Assembly (NCBI GenBank): GCA_000708835.1
Contig: DF237374.1
Location: 1 to 64,000, forward strand
Reading direction: 5' to 3'
Source of the DNA: Klebsormidium nitens
Taxonomy: Eukaryota > Streptophyta > Klebsormidiophyceae > Klebsormidiales > Klebsormidiaceae
Length of the DNA stretch: 64,000 bases
Part shown: positions 1-13,200 of the stretch, one piece after another
Position numbering within the stretch: the stretch's first letter is position 1
Layout: every line of letters starts with the position of its first letter
The notes under the pieces: generated by a model
Databases searched by the model: none
What the model saw: only the letters and a program-made list of their open reading frames with translations
What the model was told of the DNA's origin: nothing
Position numbers and translations under genes: made by a program

Positions 1-2563
1 GCACGCCAATGCTTCATTTCGGACGCCAAATCAACTGCTCTATGTTAGTGATAAACCATCTGAGACTGACTCGATCACCTTAAGATCGAGTCAGGCTTTC
101 GGGGGCGACCTTGGCGCGGCGCGGTACCGGGTCTTGCCGAAACGGGGGGACACGTGGCGCTTTGTGGTTGCTCCATTTTATGCCGTTCATCAGATGGTTA
201 GTTGGCTGCTTCTTCTCTGGAAGCAGCGCTCATATCTCCGAGTCCTAGTCCTGGACCAGCATTCCCCTCTACTATCTAGGGCTGGCATGCAAGGGGTGTA
301 ATTTCTTCCTGAGGTGGACATCGCCACATTCACATGTTTGGCTCGCCGTAGTGGTACTGCATAGCCGTGCTCGATCTGACGCTCAGGCGATCGGACGGTC
401 GAGGTTGCGCGAAGTTGAAAAGATCAAAATCCGCTCCATGAAAAATCTTGTAGCGGATTGCAGGAGAGCTCAGGAACGATAAAACACCACCAGTGACTCT
501 GGCACGACTGTCGCTTATATCGGGCCAATGGGCGCCCTGGATCACCAAGTCGAGACCACGGCTCCATGGAAACTTCCTCAATTTCACGGGAGTCCCACCG
601 GTTTCTCAAATCCACCCGTTTTATCACGGTTGCAAAGTCGTTGCCAACAGCCAGATTAATTCAATACTGCACGAATTGGCCAAAACGAGAGATTTGTAAC
701 GTTCTTAAGATCACCAAACCGCTTTGACGATGTAAACCTCAAGTATTGAGAAAGGCTTCGGTGGAGCTGCCGCCATTGAAGTCGAGTGGGCTGGCACAAC
801 GGCGCCACCAACTGTGCACGCACGCGCACGCGGGGCCGCAGGACTGTGGCAAACATATGTGTTACTGGCATCAAATCAGCGCCATTCTGGCCTGTTTGGA
901 TGTTCCTTGCACCTCTCTAGTCAGCCCTGGTTGCCTCGTGGGCCCCCCGGCGCCCCTATATTCATGGAATACCGCTCGAGCTCTTGGACTCGGAAGCGAG
1001 CCTTGAACGCTCCATAGAGGTCACGTCAAACTCAGGAGTAAGCTTCCTGCATACCCGTGGCAGAGCTCTCATTGATCCCCTTTGAAAAGGCTTCTGTATT
1101 GATCGATGAGAGCACACCGGCTTCTGCGTCAACGGCGTGAAGCTGGCGGTAAACTCCTGAACGACCGGCGAAGGCCATTCTCGCCCCTGGATTGCAGCGC
1201 CAACTCGTTCCCCGGCATGGCTGTCGAAGCCTGTATAGCATTCTTGCGAAAATCGTGAGGCATAGTACTACTTGAAGGATCGAACACGAGCTCACAGACA
1301 AGAAGGTAAGTTAACAAGACGCTAAGAAACTGCTTGGGTGGGCGGCGGACCCTCGAGCTCGACGGTCCTTTCAAGGATGCCCCGAAGCCCAGCGAGTTCA
1401 TCTGCCGCGCCATTTTGACAGGGAAGATTTTCGGAAGCAAGCCTACAAGCGGCGTGTGAATTACACTGTCGACCGACGGATTGTGTGGCGCCGTTCTGCT
1501 TTATTCCTTACAGAAGTGATATCGAAGCGGAGCTTGATCCTGCACGAGTTTCCCACATTACGCGCTGGCACATAGTCCCAACCCTGGTTACTGTCTGGTT
1601 GCAAGAGAGGTGTTTGGGGAATCCCAGGGCAGCAAACGCCAGACAACTTGTGTTCATTGAATGATAGTTTGTAAACTGGTAGCAATATTCGTACTTTGGG
1701 TCCTGTCATGTGAGGACATGACCAGAGTTATGAGTTGGCAGAACTGGTCATGTTTGCGAAGGATGGAGTTTTAGAGCAGGTGGTTTCACTGCTTCATGAG
1801 AGCAGATATTGTTTTGATCATGGCAAGACGGCTTGTGTGATGACGTAGCACGCGGCATAACATGATCAGACAGAAACAAATCGAACTTTTGCTCACGTCG
1901 GTTGGTCGCCTGCAGAGTCCTGCTGAATAGTGGACGCTTGAAAGGCTGTCGGTTGACTTGCTCGAAAGTTTCTTTGAATCGAACAGAAGCAAATGAGCCA
2001 GAGAATCGTACGACTCTGTCCAATTTCACCGCCCAGAGCTTTCAAATAAGAAAGTACTTCGCTCGATTCCGATCAGAAGCGCGGCCTGAATACTAAGGTC
2101 CCAAATGGGTCCCAAAACGGGTGGCTCGTTAGGACGACGCTCTTCGATGAAGTTTCCAAAGCCAGTGGCACACCGCTAGATGCCAACTTGAACCGCAAAT
2201 GAAGGCAGATTCTGCTTTGCATACATTTCATTCACGTAGTGTGTTCACGTGATTATTCGTGCCGGTATTCTATATTTTGCCAGGCGACTGGCACGGCTCT
2301 GATGGCACGGCTCTACTGTAAGGCTCTTCTTCAAACGTCTAATCTTTCGCAGCTCAATTGGACAGGACGAAAGCACCCGAAGAGTTTATGGACCTGTCCG
2401 TTTAAACCTCTTCACTGAAAATCAATTTTTCCTGCTAACAACGTAGCACGTCGGACTGTCGTTCGTTTAGAGCTGCACAAAAGCACTTGCTAGCAACTCC
2501 ACTCTCCTGCCTACATTTACTGGTTCTATCTTCGGATGACCTGACCCCCACACAACCTGCTTC
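1..2563. other. Intergenic, no gene recognised
   Basis: Only short overlapping open frames occur here, none with a recognisable domain, exon-like composition or good splice borders. No tRNA, rRNA or repeat array was seen. The stretch lies 3' of the IQ-motif gene, so its right end probably includes that gene's 3' UTR. Confidence 0.5.
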
Positions 2564-3292
2564 TCAGACTTCGTGGCTTCCACCGCCGGTAAACCCCTCA
2601 GTGGCCGAGTCATGCAGACGCTTGACAGTTTGATCTGCTAATGTTCCCCCGGGCCTGTATCGGTGTTCCAGGTATCGTCTCTGTATGACCATCGCGGCCG
2701 CCCCGCGGTGCGCAAGCCACCTCCTAGTCGCTCTCTGTATGATCTTCGCACAACGCTCTCTCCTCAGTTTCAAGACCAGGAACCTCTTTCTGAGGATTCT
2801 CATACACTCCCTGAATTCAGCTTCACCTCTTTCAGGACGATCATATCTCCAATGATTAAGATTCTCAATCACCGGCCCCAGAAAGTCACGCATCGAAAGC
2901 ACCACCTCCTTAAAGCTGGGGTAGATTGGGCTGTAAGGGGCGCATTCAGCTGCAAAATATTCCTTCAGAAACCCCAGCACGTACTTAGAATTTAAGAACT
3001 CGGACCGCACTGGCAGCCGAGATACGTGTCTACGAGCGGCGGACATGTCCAAAGACTCTCCGCTCAAGACCTTAGGAACAAGGTACTTGAGCCCGCAAAA
3101 GGGAAGAACGTCTGTCTCCAGCCGATAGATCTCGTCCTCACACGCGCACAGTCGTTGGAAGTCGGCATACGTCCTTGGGGCGAAGCCATTCCTTGTGAGG
3201 TCTTTGAGAAAGAGAATTTCGAGCTCTAGGAGTCGAATCTTCCTCTCGTGAGGCGCTCGTAGGGAGTCCAGATGCTCCTCGAGGTTGTACAT
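2564..3292 (-). CDS. IQ-motif (calmodulin-binding type) hypothetical protein
   Basis: A single uninterrupted frame gives 242 residues from the first in-frame ATG at 3292. The frame stays open 117 bases further to a GTG at 3409 and beyond, but has no upstream ATG, so either translation starts at 3292 or an upstream exon is spliced on. The C-terminal third has two consecutive IQ-like motifs: one around CAKIIQRATRRWLAHRG and a second starting AAMVIQRRYLEHRYR. These are the amphipathic I-Q-x-x-x-R-x-x-x-R helices that bind calmodulin or myosin light chains in known families. The N-terminal two thirds is charged and helical, rich in Leu, Arg and Glu, and I do not recognise a domain in it. There is no signal peptide or membrane segment. 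It is transcribed away from the ABCG gene, about 1 kb apart. Function beyond probable calmodulin binding is unknown. Confidence 0.7.
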   Translation of the reverse strand: MYNLEEHLDSLRAPHERKIRLLELEILFLKDLTRNGFAPRTYADFQRLCACEDEIYRLETDVLPFCGLKYLVPKVLSGESLDMSAARRHVSRLPVRSEFLNSKYVLGFLKEYFAAECAPYSPIYPSFKEVVLSMRDFLGPVIENLNHWRYDRPERGEAEFRECMRILRKRFLVLKLRRERCAKIIQRATRRWLAHRGAAAMVIQRRYLEHRYRPGGTLADQTVKRLHDSATEGFTGGGSHEV

Positions 3293-3607
3293 GTCGCGCC
3301 AGGGTCGCGCCGGTAGGTCTCCCCCTCGACCGAGTCCGAATACTTCAGTATAGGCTTCGTGTGATACATGGGGGCGCCGTCTCAGTTGTTTCGTTTTGGT
3401 TCTCACCACCGTGCTTTGCTGATTGTCCTGAGCGCAGCTTGCTGGGATATAAAACGTCCACGCTTTTCTGATTGCTCAGAGGCGCTTGCAGAAGTACTGC
3501 TCACGTCCTGCTCAGGCTAGATCCTGAATTTTGTTATGCAGAATCATCGTGAAGGGATTGTGAATGATGGAATGTTGTGACGTCATGAGCGGCGCTTCCG
3601 CGCTCTT

Positions 3608-3668
3608 GCATACTAGCTGCATACTAGCATACTAGCATCCCACTAGCATACTACTAGCTGCATATTAG
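3608..3668. repeat. Short tandem repeat of GCATACTAG-like units
   Basis: About six imperfect units of a 9-10 base word (GCATACTAG and shortened forms) follow one another between the divergent IQ and ABCG genes. It is directly followed by a perfect 16-base palindrome, so the region may be hypervariable. No function is implied. Confidence 0.8.
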
Positions 3669-3672
3669 AAAA

Positions 3673-3688
3673 GCCTGGCGCGCCAGGC
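3673..3688. repeat. Perfect 16-bp palindrome GCCTGGCGCGCCAGGC
   Basis: The two 8-base arms are perfectly complementary with no loop. It sits in the shared upstream region of two divergent genes, next to a tandem repeat. It could be a dimeric factor site or simply a GC-rich accident. Confidence 0.6.
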
Positions 3689-4276
3689 CGAAGTCTGGCG
3701 CAAGCTAACAGCCTAATAGATCACAGCAGCAAACAGATTTGAACAAACACCTTCGTTTTCCCTTCGCAAGACTTGTACTAGATGGGTCTCCGGCTCCATA
3801 GCACCTACTAGTACGGGCTGGCCACGTACCTACTGCTGCGCGCCGGCCGCGCGTCGGTCAGTCGGCCGCGCGGCCGGGCCCGGAAGAGCGGCCGCGTGCC
3901 GTAGCTGCCAAGTCAGAGCCGAAGATGATAGATCCACACATGGCCACAATCCTACATTCCTAGCAGGCCCGTGCAGGGGCGCTAGCTCATGTGAATCTGT
4001 GTCTTCTTCATAGACGCCTGAATTGCTTTTCTTTCCTCGTATCACTTTAGTGGAAGCCTTGGAGGTCTGATCCCTGAGCAGCATTTTGTGCACAATTGGC
4101 GGAGTAGATGATTCCCCCTTGTGCAGCGCTGGCGCTCCTTGAACGAGCCTCAATTGAGCCGACAGTGAAAGTTCAGATCGGTGTCCAGATTGGGGCCTAC
4201 TTTCCAGACACCTGACTGCGAATAAACCTGGAACAGACATTCAATAGCAGAAAGGACACACTTTGACCAGCAGAAA

Positions 4277-7200
4277 ATGGCTGCATCCTTCAAACACCTT
4301 GTCAGGTGGTTTTCAATTCTGGTCGTCCTGTCTCAGCTCTCAGTAGGCAAGGGCCAGCTGCAGGGCTGCTTCTTAAGGTTTGACATTCAATCAAACAGTT
4401 CAGTCCTCACGCTCAATGGCCAGTCCATCAAACCGCTCCCGGTGCCAATCCGCGCAACTAGCAATCTGCAGCTTGCAGGTGAGTGCCCCACCGAATGGCG
4501 GAGTGCCACATAGCTGACGGTCCAAGAATCACTGGGTCTTACTTTAGGGAAGCTCACTGAATTGCTAGCCGGTCCAGTCCACCACATTGTTATGGTGACC
4601 TGTCATGTTCTAATCCAAGGTTCAGAATGCGGAGGGGCTGGCTTTCTAACTGTGACTTGGAAAGTTCGAGACTGATCCTTTAGTCTAATCTAACGTTGGG
4701 GCTCAGGAAGAAGGGGGAGTCCCATTGAACCTGGACTTTCTATGTGCCACAGCTCGAGAGTCTAAGATGACTTACAGGTGTAGAAGCTTAGTCTCTGAAA
4801 CGTCATTTAGGCCCTTGTTTAGTTGCTGGCACCGAAGGTCTCAGTGTCTCGCTTTTCAGGTATGATCATAAAAGGGTAGTTCAGTTCCGAAATTCTAATC
4901 GTTTTGTGGTTGCTGAGCTGTGCGCTCCCCATCACATTTGGATTTGTAGGCTCTGCAAAGGACACTAAGCATGGGAGCAATGAACATCTTGACAACTTGG
5001 CAAAGCAGTCCCTAAAAGCAAGGTCACAGCTCCTCGGCTGTTGTCTGATGCCAGTGCGCTCCACTTCACAAAGCGCCTGTATGACGAAATTGAAGGCTTT
5101 GAGCATTGGCCCAGCATTTGTCTGACAAAAGCCCTCATATCCCGCTTCTTAGCTAGTCAGTAAGCTTTCAAATCAAGACCAACAAACATCTTTGGCTGTG
5201 TTAAAACTCCATCTCAAGTTGCACCTCTTACCATTCTTGTATGGTACATCTGTCCTCAATTGCTCACTCACTTCTTGCCTTCTCCCTGCAGGAAGCTTGT
5301 ACCTCAAACTATCAGGAACCGCAGCCTGCCCCACCCAACTGACTCTCTCCTCTTTCTCCGGAGCTACGTTCATCGGCCCCCAAACCCTGAACCTCTCCGC
5401 ATCCTACCCCCCCTCTCTCATTTCCATGTCCCCCCCGGTCCTATACACACGAGCGGGGGCCGGCGGCATCATCTTCGCAAATGTGACGTTTTACGACCTT
5501 GAGGTCGCTGTCGGAAGCTCGGAACTAGCTCCCGATGCGCAAACGGGGGCTTTCAGCGTGCCACAAAACTGGACGGTCGTCTCGGGAATGTCTGAAGAGA
5601 AAAGTATTCTTGGACCCGCCTTCACGTTCTTTGACTTGAGCAATACGCCGTCGACCGTCACGTCGGCGGGGGCTTTTTCCGTCTCTGGTCAGGTGAGTTG
5701 CGACCCTCTTGCAAGAATGTTCTGTTTCAAGACCGCCGGGACCACTCAGCGACGATTGGGCGAGCTTCATATGAACCCGTTGGAAGTTCGCAGAAGTGCA
5801 TCGGCCTCATCATAGTGGTTTACTTCATAACCTGTCTTTCAAGCGGCCTTTCTCTTATCCTAGCCACATTTTGCCTCATGTTTGCCTCTTGCGCCCATTC
5901 TTGTATCCATTAGGGCCCCTTTCCCAGTGTTCGCTTTCCTTCCGCCGGCGTCGATCATTATGGAATCTCACGCCACTCTACGATTCCTTTCGAGAGATAG
6001 AAACCAATGTCAAGCAAGTGCTTCTCCCGCTTGACTTCCTGCTAAAATTCTGCCTCCCATTTCCCAGGTCGCGACTCTCAGCTTTCCGACGTTTGAGTGG
6101 CCCCTAATGTTACTCGGAGGCGCCAAAAACCAGCAGGCCTCGTACACTTTCCAGGGGTCCGTTGTGGCCACGGCGGTGCTAGGTTGTCCAGCCAGCTGTA
6201 GCTTCCGCGGTCGTTGCGAATTGCAAGGTAAGTCGCATCGACTTATTAGCGACTCTTGAGAGGTTTGGTGATGGATTCGCTGATGGTCCGCTTTGGCCTG
6301 GCCAAGGATTTTATTGGTTTTCGAGAAGTCTGGTATTCAAAAGGCCTGTCGTGTCCGTTGTTTGCGATCATATGACGCAAACCCTTAAGCCCATGCTTCG
6401 TGGCTTTCGTCTGGACCGGCTCTAGTCGAGAAACGTCAACAATCATTGCGGCAATACTGGCGCTCGACACGTTGAAACGATAGCTGCATGTATTGGGATA
6501 GCCCGCTCCACTTCATTAAAAACTGAAGCACTTTTTCCATATGGTTTTCAATTCTCTTCCAGATCCCTGCCTGAGAGCCATCTTCGGCCTGATGCCGTTC
6601 AGCGTGACGTCAAAACTCTCCGGTCCGTCCACCGTACAGATGATCGCAAACACTGCCTCTGTTGCGTGGGGATAAAAGCTTGGACAGACGTGTCTAATCT
6701 TATGTAGCTCATCTTGCGCGACGAACCACCTGGAGAATGTCCGCTCGTCTTTCCTCTGGACTCTCTAGAATTTGACACGTGTCCACACACGCAGGCTCCA
6801 CGCCCACCTGCGCCTGCGACTGCGGCTTCGCCGGCGCCGACTGCTCCCAGACATTCCTCGCCCCGCTCTCCCTGGAATCTGCCACGTCAGCATACCCGAG
6901 CACCGCAACCGGGGTCACAAACGACGGAAACGTGCACCTCCAACTGGTCGGGCCAAACCTCGGGGATCTCGCGGCGCTTTCGTCGTCGAATCTGAGTGCG
7001 TTCGTCGGTAACGCGAGCTGTGGGCCGCTGACGCGAGTCAGCTCGTCGGTTGCCACGTGTGCTCTGCCGCCGCAGCCGGACGCTTTAAACAACCGCGCGC
7101 CCGTCCGAATTGTAAGGTGAGGGCCGGGAATTTGCACGCTTCAATACCTGACGTGTTTTTGGTTGCGGAACCTTTTTGAGAAAGGGCTCTGATTGCTTCT

Positions 7201-10200
7201 CGACTCATATCTTGGTTCCTTCAAGAAGGCCCGTAGGCGCTGCCTCCGGTGTCCATGTTGCTAGATTCGCAGCGATCGTTGTTAACCGTCATAGGTTTGC
7301 ATTCAGAAGCGTCTCATTCCAGCGTTGGATGACAACGCGTAACGTCGATGCATATGTCGGAATTCATGACGACTTTCTAGAGACTTTTCTGTCGAGCTGT
7401 TTGGCAAGAGCGCTTCCGACCGTTCCCCTTCTCTCTTGAGAAGCAAAAGACAAAGCCTGCCTTTCCAGTAATTAAGCTCCGCTCCTTCTCGCTGATTCTT
7501 TGACCTGTTTAGTTCTCGGTTTGGCTGTCAACCAGACACGTGCCTTCCCTCAGTTCGACTTGAAAGAGTTACACTTTTCCGTACAGGGGTTGTCAGCGGA
7601 CCGCTCGAACGCCCACTTCCTTCGTATTCGTTGATCCGCCGTCCGCTTCCACAAAATTTCCTCCCCGAGCCCGAACCCCAATTTCTCTTGCGGCACCCTG
7701 CACTCAATCTGACTGACAATACCCACACTTTTCTGTACAGGGGCTGCCAACGGACATTTCGGACGCTCACTTCGCTCGTGTCCGTCAACCCGCCGTCCGC
7801 CTCCGCACAAATCCCTCCCCCGAGCCCTTCCCCCGGTTCCTCCCCAGGCACGTGCCCAGTCGATCTGGACAAGCAGTGCGCCGGCGTACCGGCCACGGCA
7901 ACAGCGACCGGGGCGTGCACGTGCGACTGCCTGGCGGGCTGGACGGGCGTCGACTGCTCCGTGTGCACTGCGGATGATGTGTGCCAGGTGCGTCCGGCGT
8001 ATGAAAAAGTTAACATTCTAGTTCTGGATTCGTCTTTCCGTTTGAAGTGTGCGTTTCAGGAGAATTTTCTGACTAGATTGGGCACTTCTACTCCGTTGGC
8101 TTTGCTTGTCCAGAATGTCAGCTGGCAACCCGTCCTAGTTTAGGTGATTTTTTTGGTTAGGATCTACGAAAGCCGCAAACGATGTCGTTTTGAAGTGTCA
8201 CCTCATTGCTTCAAAGGCGTTTTCCACTCTATGCGGGGTCCGTGGGAGGACTGCACCATCGAACCCTCCGTCCTACAAAATTTTTTTATCTTTGAGGACC
8301 AATTTTGAAACTCCGAGATTCGGTTTTGACGGTGAATTCATTGCCCGTATGCTAGCAGTCACTGCTGCAACCCTGGAATCGGGTGCCTGCAGCATGATTC
8401 CCAAAGGTGAATGATTCCTCCAAACCCACAGTCGTCTCTTCCAATTTACTTCTTTTTTCCCAAAGGCACTCAACCTGGGCGCGCGCTGCGACACGGGCCC
8501 CCTCTACGGCGCCAACACCACCTACAAGGCCTACGGGTGCAAGCTGACGTCATCCAGCCTGGCCGCGTACATCCAGAGCGACATGGCGATCCGGTGTGAC
8601 GTCAGCAAGCGCGCGTGCACGATCCTGCTGGACGTGCTCTCGGACGGGCAGACGGCGCCCGTGAACTGTACCGCGACGGGGTGCGCTTTTCGGGACGGGC
8701 AGGGGGCGTTCACCTGCGCTGAGCTCAGCTGCGGCTGCGGGGGCCAGAAGGTGACGTCAGCACACCTGTTTTCGACTCAGTTCGAAGATGCTCCTAGCTG
8801 GCAATTTCTGACAGGAGACTGGATGGATATGCGAGGGGAAGCTGCTTCCTTGAAAGGTACTCTGGGGCCAGGACTCCAAAACTTTGAGATTGCGGAGGAG
8901 CTTGACCAGATATAATTAGGCAGAAAGCTTGCTTCTCTCGTGTGCTTGATAGAGTTCGGCTCACTCGACTGTCCCCCGCTTCTACAAGACGACTTACCGA
9001 CTTTCCGAGGAACCTGCTTGCTCAGCCCTATCTTGTCCAATGTCTTAGCCCAATTGTCTAAATTGGTTTCAGGTCCCCTGCCCGACTCCCAGCCAGATGA
9101 ACACGCCTACGACCCACCGATTGTCTGCCGCATACTTGCTCTAGGATTGCACAAATCCAGCGACTTAAATCAATCTTCTAAGCGAGTTTCAGGTCCCCTG
9201 CCCGACAAACCTCTCTCAGATCATCAACACGTCACAACCCACCGACATTCTGACAACTCGCATAATTGGTCTAAACCAGCGGCTATTGCACTAAACCAGC
9301 GGCTTAACCCAAAATCTAACCTGGTTCAAGGTCTACTGCCCAACGGACCTCTCTCAGATCACCAACACGTTTACGACCCACCGACTCTCTGACGACCCGG
9401 ATACTTGATCCTATATTGCACAAATCCAGCGTCTTAACCCGATTTCCTAAACCCGTTTTAAGGTCCCCTGCTCGACGGACCTCTCCCAGCCAAATCAACA
9501 CGCTTACAAGCCACCGACTTTCTAACAACCCGCATACTTGAACCTACATTGTACAAATCCAGCGGCTTAACCCGCTTTTCTGACCTGGTTTCAGGTCCCC
9601 TGCCCGACGGACCTGTCCCAAACCATCAACACCCTTACGGGCAGCTCTAAGATGGCATGCGCAGATGATGGCTCTGGCAAATGCACCCTCTCTTTGGACG
9701 CCCTGCCAAGCGACCTGGAAGCGACGTGCAGCGTAAGTGCCTACTCTAGTTGGAGGATTTCAGTGCCCGCGTTATTGAACAGCTGCCGAGACGGGGTTTT
9801 TTTGTGAGGGGTGCTGGGATCACGGCTACTGGGTGCAGTAAGGCAGGGTTTTGATTATTTCGCTTCGACCGAAAGCAAGATGCGCTTGAACAGAACGGTA
9901 CGACAAAGCTCACCACATAGGACGTTGAACATATCTATTGGGTCCGCCTGCAATCACATCCGAGTAGTGCTCCGAGCTTCGACGTTCAGGACGAAATCCG
10001 TTCAATTCCTTGAGGACAACGACGGACCCAGTTTGCCAGCCCTTTCGTACATGAAGCGTTAAAACGTCAATTTAAAAAGCTACGGTTTTGTCATCGGAAA
10101 ACTCTGCCTGCACGCAGCAAACGCTTCTATCTCCTGAGAGAAGCAAACAGCGGCCTTTCCGGCTTCTTAAGGCTCACAGCCTGTGCGCCTAAGCTGTTTT

Positions 10201-13200
10201 CCTTTTCTTTCCCCCCTGCAGATCGGCGAATGCACAAACTCTGGCAACGTCACTTTCCAGGCCTCCCCAGGCCGCCACGTGGACACCACTGCGATCGGAG
10301 TCGCAGTCCCAGTCTCGGTGCTCGGGTCCGCCGCTCTACTTGCTCTGGCGTGGTATGCCAGAAAGCGCCAGCGGGTGCGGGGGGAAGCGGAATACGTTAC
10401 GTGGGCGGCGGAAAATGAAAAGTTTCTGGAAGGAAATAAGACGGGCTCTGGACGGGGGGGGGCGGAAAACGGGAGAGTTTCCAGCGGAGAGGGGAGCGGA
10501 ATTGACTCGGATAGGGGGGGGATGAGTGGAGGGATTGTGGATGTCGGGGCAAGGAGACTTGCAGGGGGTAACGAAGCGGGGGTGAATGACGTGGTTGGTT
10601 TGAATGGGGCAAGGAACGAGGGGTCGGGGAAGAGCCCCGGGCGGACGCTGGAGGTGCGGAAGCTGTCGGTGTTGCTGTCCCCGGGGAAGTGGTGGCGCAG
10701 TAGGAGTGTAAATGAAGGTGGGTTGTTTTGGGCTCCGCAGATCAGTGTCCTTCCCTTGGAAGAAGTGGGCGCGGAGAGGAGCAAACTTGATCGCAACCGC
10801 TTTGGGTGCTCGTCCTGTCCAATCTGAATCGTGTATCCAAGTGGTCTAGGCTGTTCCGTGACAAAGAACGAACTGCCGGCGGCAGTTCTATCCTCTTTGG
10901 CAACACTGCGTAAGAAAGCCAATTTCTCTCTGACTCGGGTCCTTACAAGGTCGAAGCGCTCCCTCTTAGGCGAGAGGGAGAGAAAGACGCAACCAACGAA
11001 ACAAGACAATCGCCGCGGGTCATACTAGCATTCAGCACCCTCAAATGGTTCGGAGAAGTTTGGCACACGCTGTCATAAGCTTGCCTCTTTCGCCGAAGCG
11101 ATTGCGCAAAACGCGCGTTTTGAGCCTCTCACCTTCATATTCGCCTGTTCTGATCCCACTCTGCAATGTTGACGGGAGCGCAGGACCAAACCAAGCCGCG
11201 GTGAAATATTGAAGTCTGCACCGGCAGCTTACCCATTGGTTCGCCTATTTCAGAGGACAAGCCTCCCTCTTGCCAGAGTTTTGCACTGACGTTTTCTCCG
11301 AGGGTTATCCTTCACCGCGCGTCCCGGCGAGGCTCTGGGCGTTTCGGCCAGCAAAATCCTTCTTGATTTAGTGTCAAGTCTTAACAATACGCCTCGCCTC
11401 TTTCCAGCTTCCCGGTTGCAAATAGTGTCCGACTTCTCATTCACCGCGCGTCCAGGCGGGGTCCTCGTTTGTTCTCTGCCCGCAAATCTCACATCTTTTG
11501 GAGGACACGCCCCCCTTCTCTTTTCAGCTCCCCAGCGCACATCGTGTCCGACGTCCCCTTCACCGCCCGTTTGGAAAATACTGTCTCTATACAGCCGCAC
11601 CGACCCTTAAGGACATAGAGGCGCATCGTAGGTTCCTAAAAATCAGCCTGTTTTGGTCGTCTCTTGCTCTGGACGTTCTCTTCGTGAGAGTCTCTCGTCC
11701 CGCCAGCTTCCCGCACGCACATTTTGTGCGACGTTTCCTTCACCGCGCGGTTGGGCGAAGTCCTCGTTTGTTTTCTGCCGGGAAGTGTCACGTCTCATAA
11801 AACGACACGCCTCCCCTCTCTTTTCAGCTTCCCGCACGCACATCGTGTCCGACGTCTCCTTCACCGCGCGTCCGGGCGAAGTCCTCGGCGTTTTCGGACC
11901 GTCCGGCGGCGGCAAGACGACGCTGCTCAGCGTGGTGGCGGGCGTCGGGGGCGACCGGCTCGGCCGTGTCTCCGTCACCGGAACCGTTCTGCTGGACGGA
12001 AAGGAACGGAACGACGATTACCGGCTCCTGACGTCGCTATTGCCGCAGGCACGTCGGCTACGAACTGTTCCCCGTCCCGCATAGAGGATGTCGACAAGTT
12101 GCCTTGATTCTTTCCAATTCAATTGCGACCGATCGGCCGCGTTTTGGGACCGAAAGCGTTCTGGTAGACGGAGCAGAGTCCACCGACCAGTACACCTCCT
12201 GGCGTCCCTTCGCTAAACGTGAACCTCTCTTTCTCGGTTGACCGTAGACATTGTTGTGGGACCTTCTCCGGGATCTCTCCGCTGCGCAATCAGGGTTCTG
12301 CATCTTCCAAGTCTATCTGGCAGATTCCCCTCTCCTTGTCCTTTGTTGCTCCGTTCCTCTTCTTCTTCGTGCTGGGTGCTCCCCAACCCTCCTTCTAAAC
12401 CCTCCTTCCAACAACCCCGCCTTCACGAACCTCCCTTTTGAAGTTTTTCTAAGACATTCTCTTGACTTTTACCACCAAACCCGCGTGCTTAACCCTCGTC
12501 TTTCTGCGCACAGGACGACCTTCTGTACGGCACCCTCACCGCCCAGGAGTCTATCGCCTATTCCGCCGAGCTGCGGCTTCCAGCCTTCATGCCAACGGAA
12601 CTCAAGCGGAAACGAGTCGAGTCAACGGTCGCCCTTCTGGGCTTGTCTCCAGTGAGTGAACCTTCTAGCCACTATCTAAACCCGCAGGTTGTGCATTGAA
12701 ATTTTACGTCATCTCCTTCCGTCCTAGTCAAATTGTCGTTTCTTTGACCGTCATAGGAATAACTCGGGACTTACACCTGTCCTTATCACGGTGTGCTTAG
12801 GCTGCATCGCATAGCGGAGAACCAGTGAGGAGCTTGGACTGGTCGAGAATGTTGCAATACGGTTGGCACCAGAGTACAGCACTTTGAGAGATAGCGTTAC
12901 TGTGCAAGTTGCGGACAGCCCAGAATGTCAGGACGGACCATCTTAGGAATAATATGAGCCAGGTATTATAAGCTCCAACATACATTCAAATCCTAACCCA
13001 ACCATCTGCGTGCTCCGTACCCGTACCCACCCTAACCCCCAAACTAACCCCACCCGTCCCAGGCTGGCGAGCTTATCATACCTGCCGCTTATTATTCCTA
13101 AATCATTCCGAGCTCAGAATGTCCCTCCATCGTTTCCCTCGGAGTTACTGCAAGCCTAAGAGCAGACATCTTTTGAAAGGGCCGAGTCGATAAAGGCCCC

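Noticed and set aside
3448-3454. TATAAAA between the divergent IQ and ABCG genes
   Set aside because: On the plus strand it is over 800 bases from the ABCG start codon, and on the minus strand it reads TTTTATA. It cannot be tied to either gene without transcript data.
12050-12084. Read-through of ABCG exon 9 past CAGGCACG, giving HVGY-like residues in another frame
   Set aside because: The conserved Q-loop continues only if exon 9 stops at 12048 and joins 12514. The read-through frame ends quickly.
11371-12107. Several long overlapping open frames in ABCG intron 8
   Set aside because: They arise from the GC-rich tandem copies of the exon 9 edge, not from separate genes.
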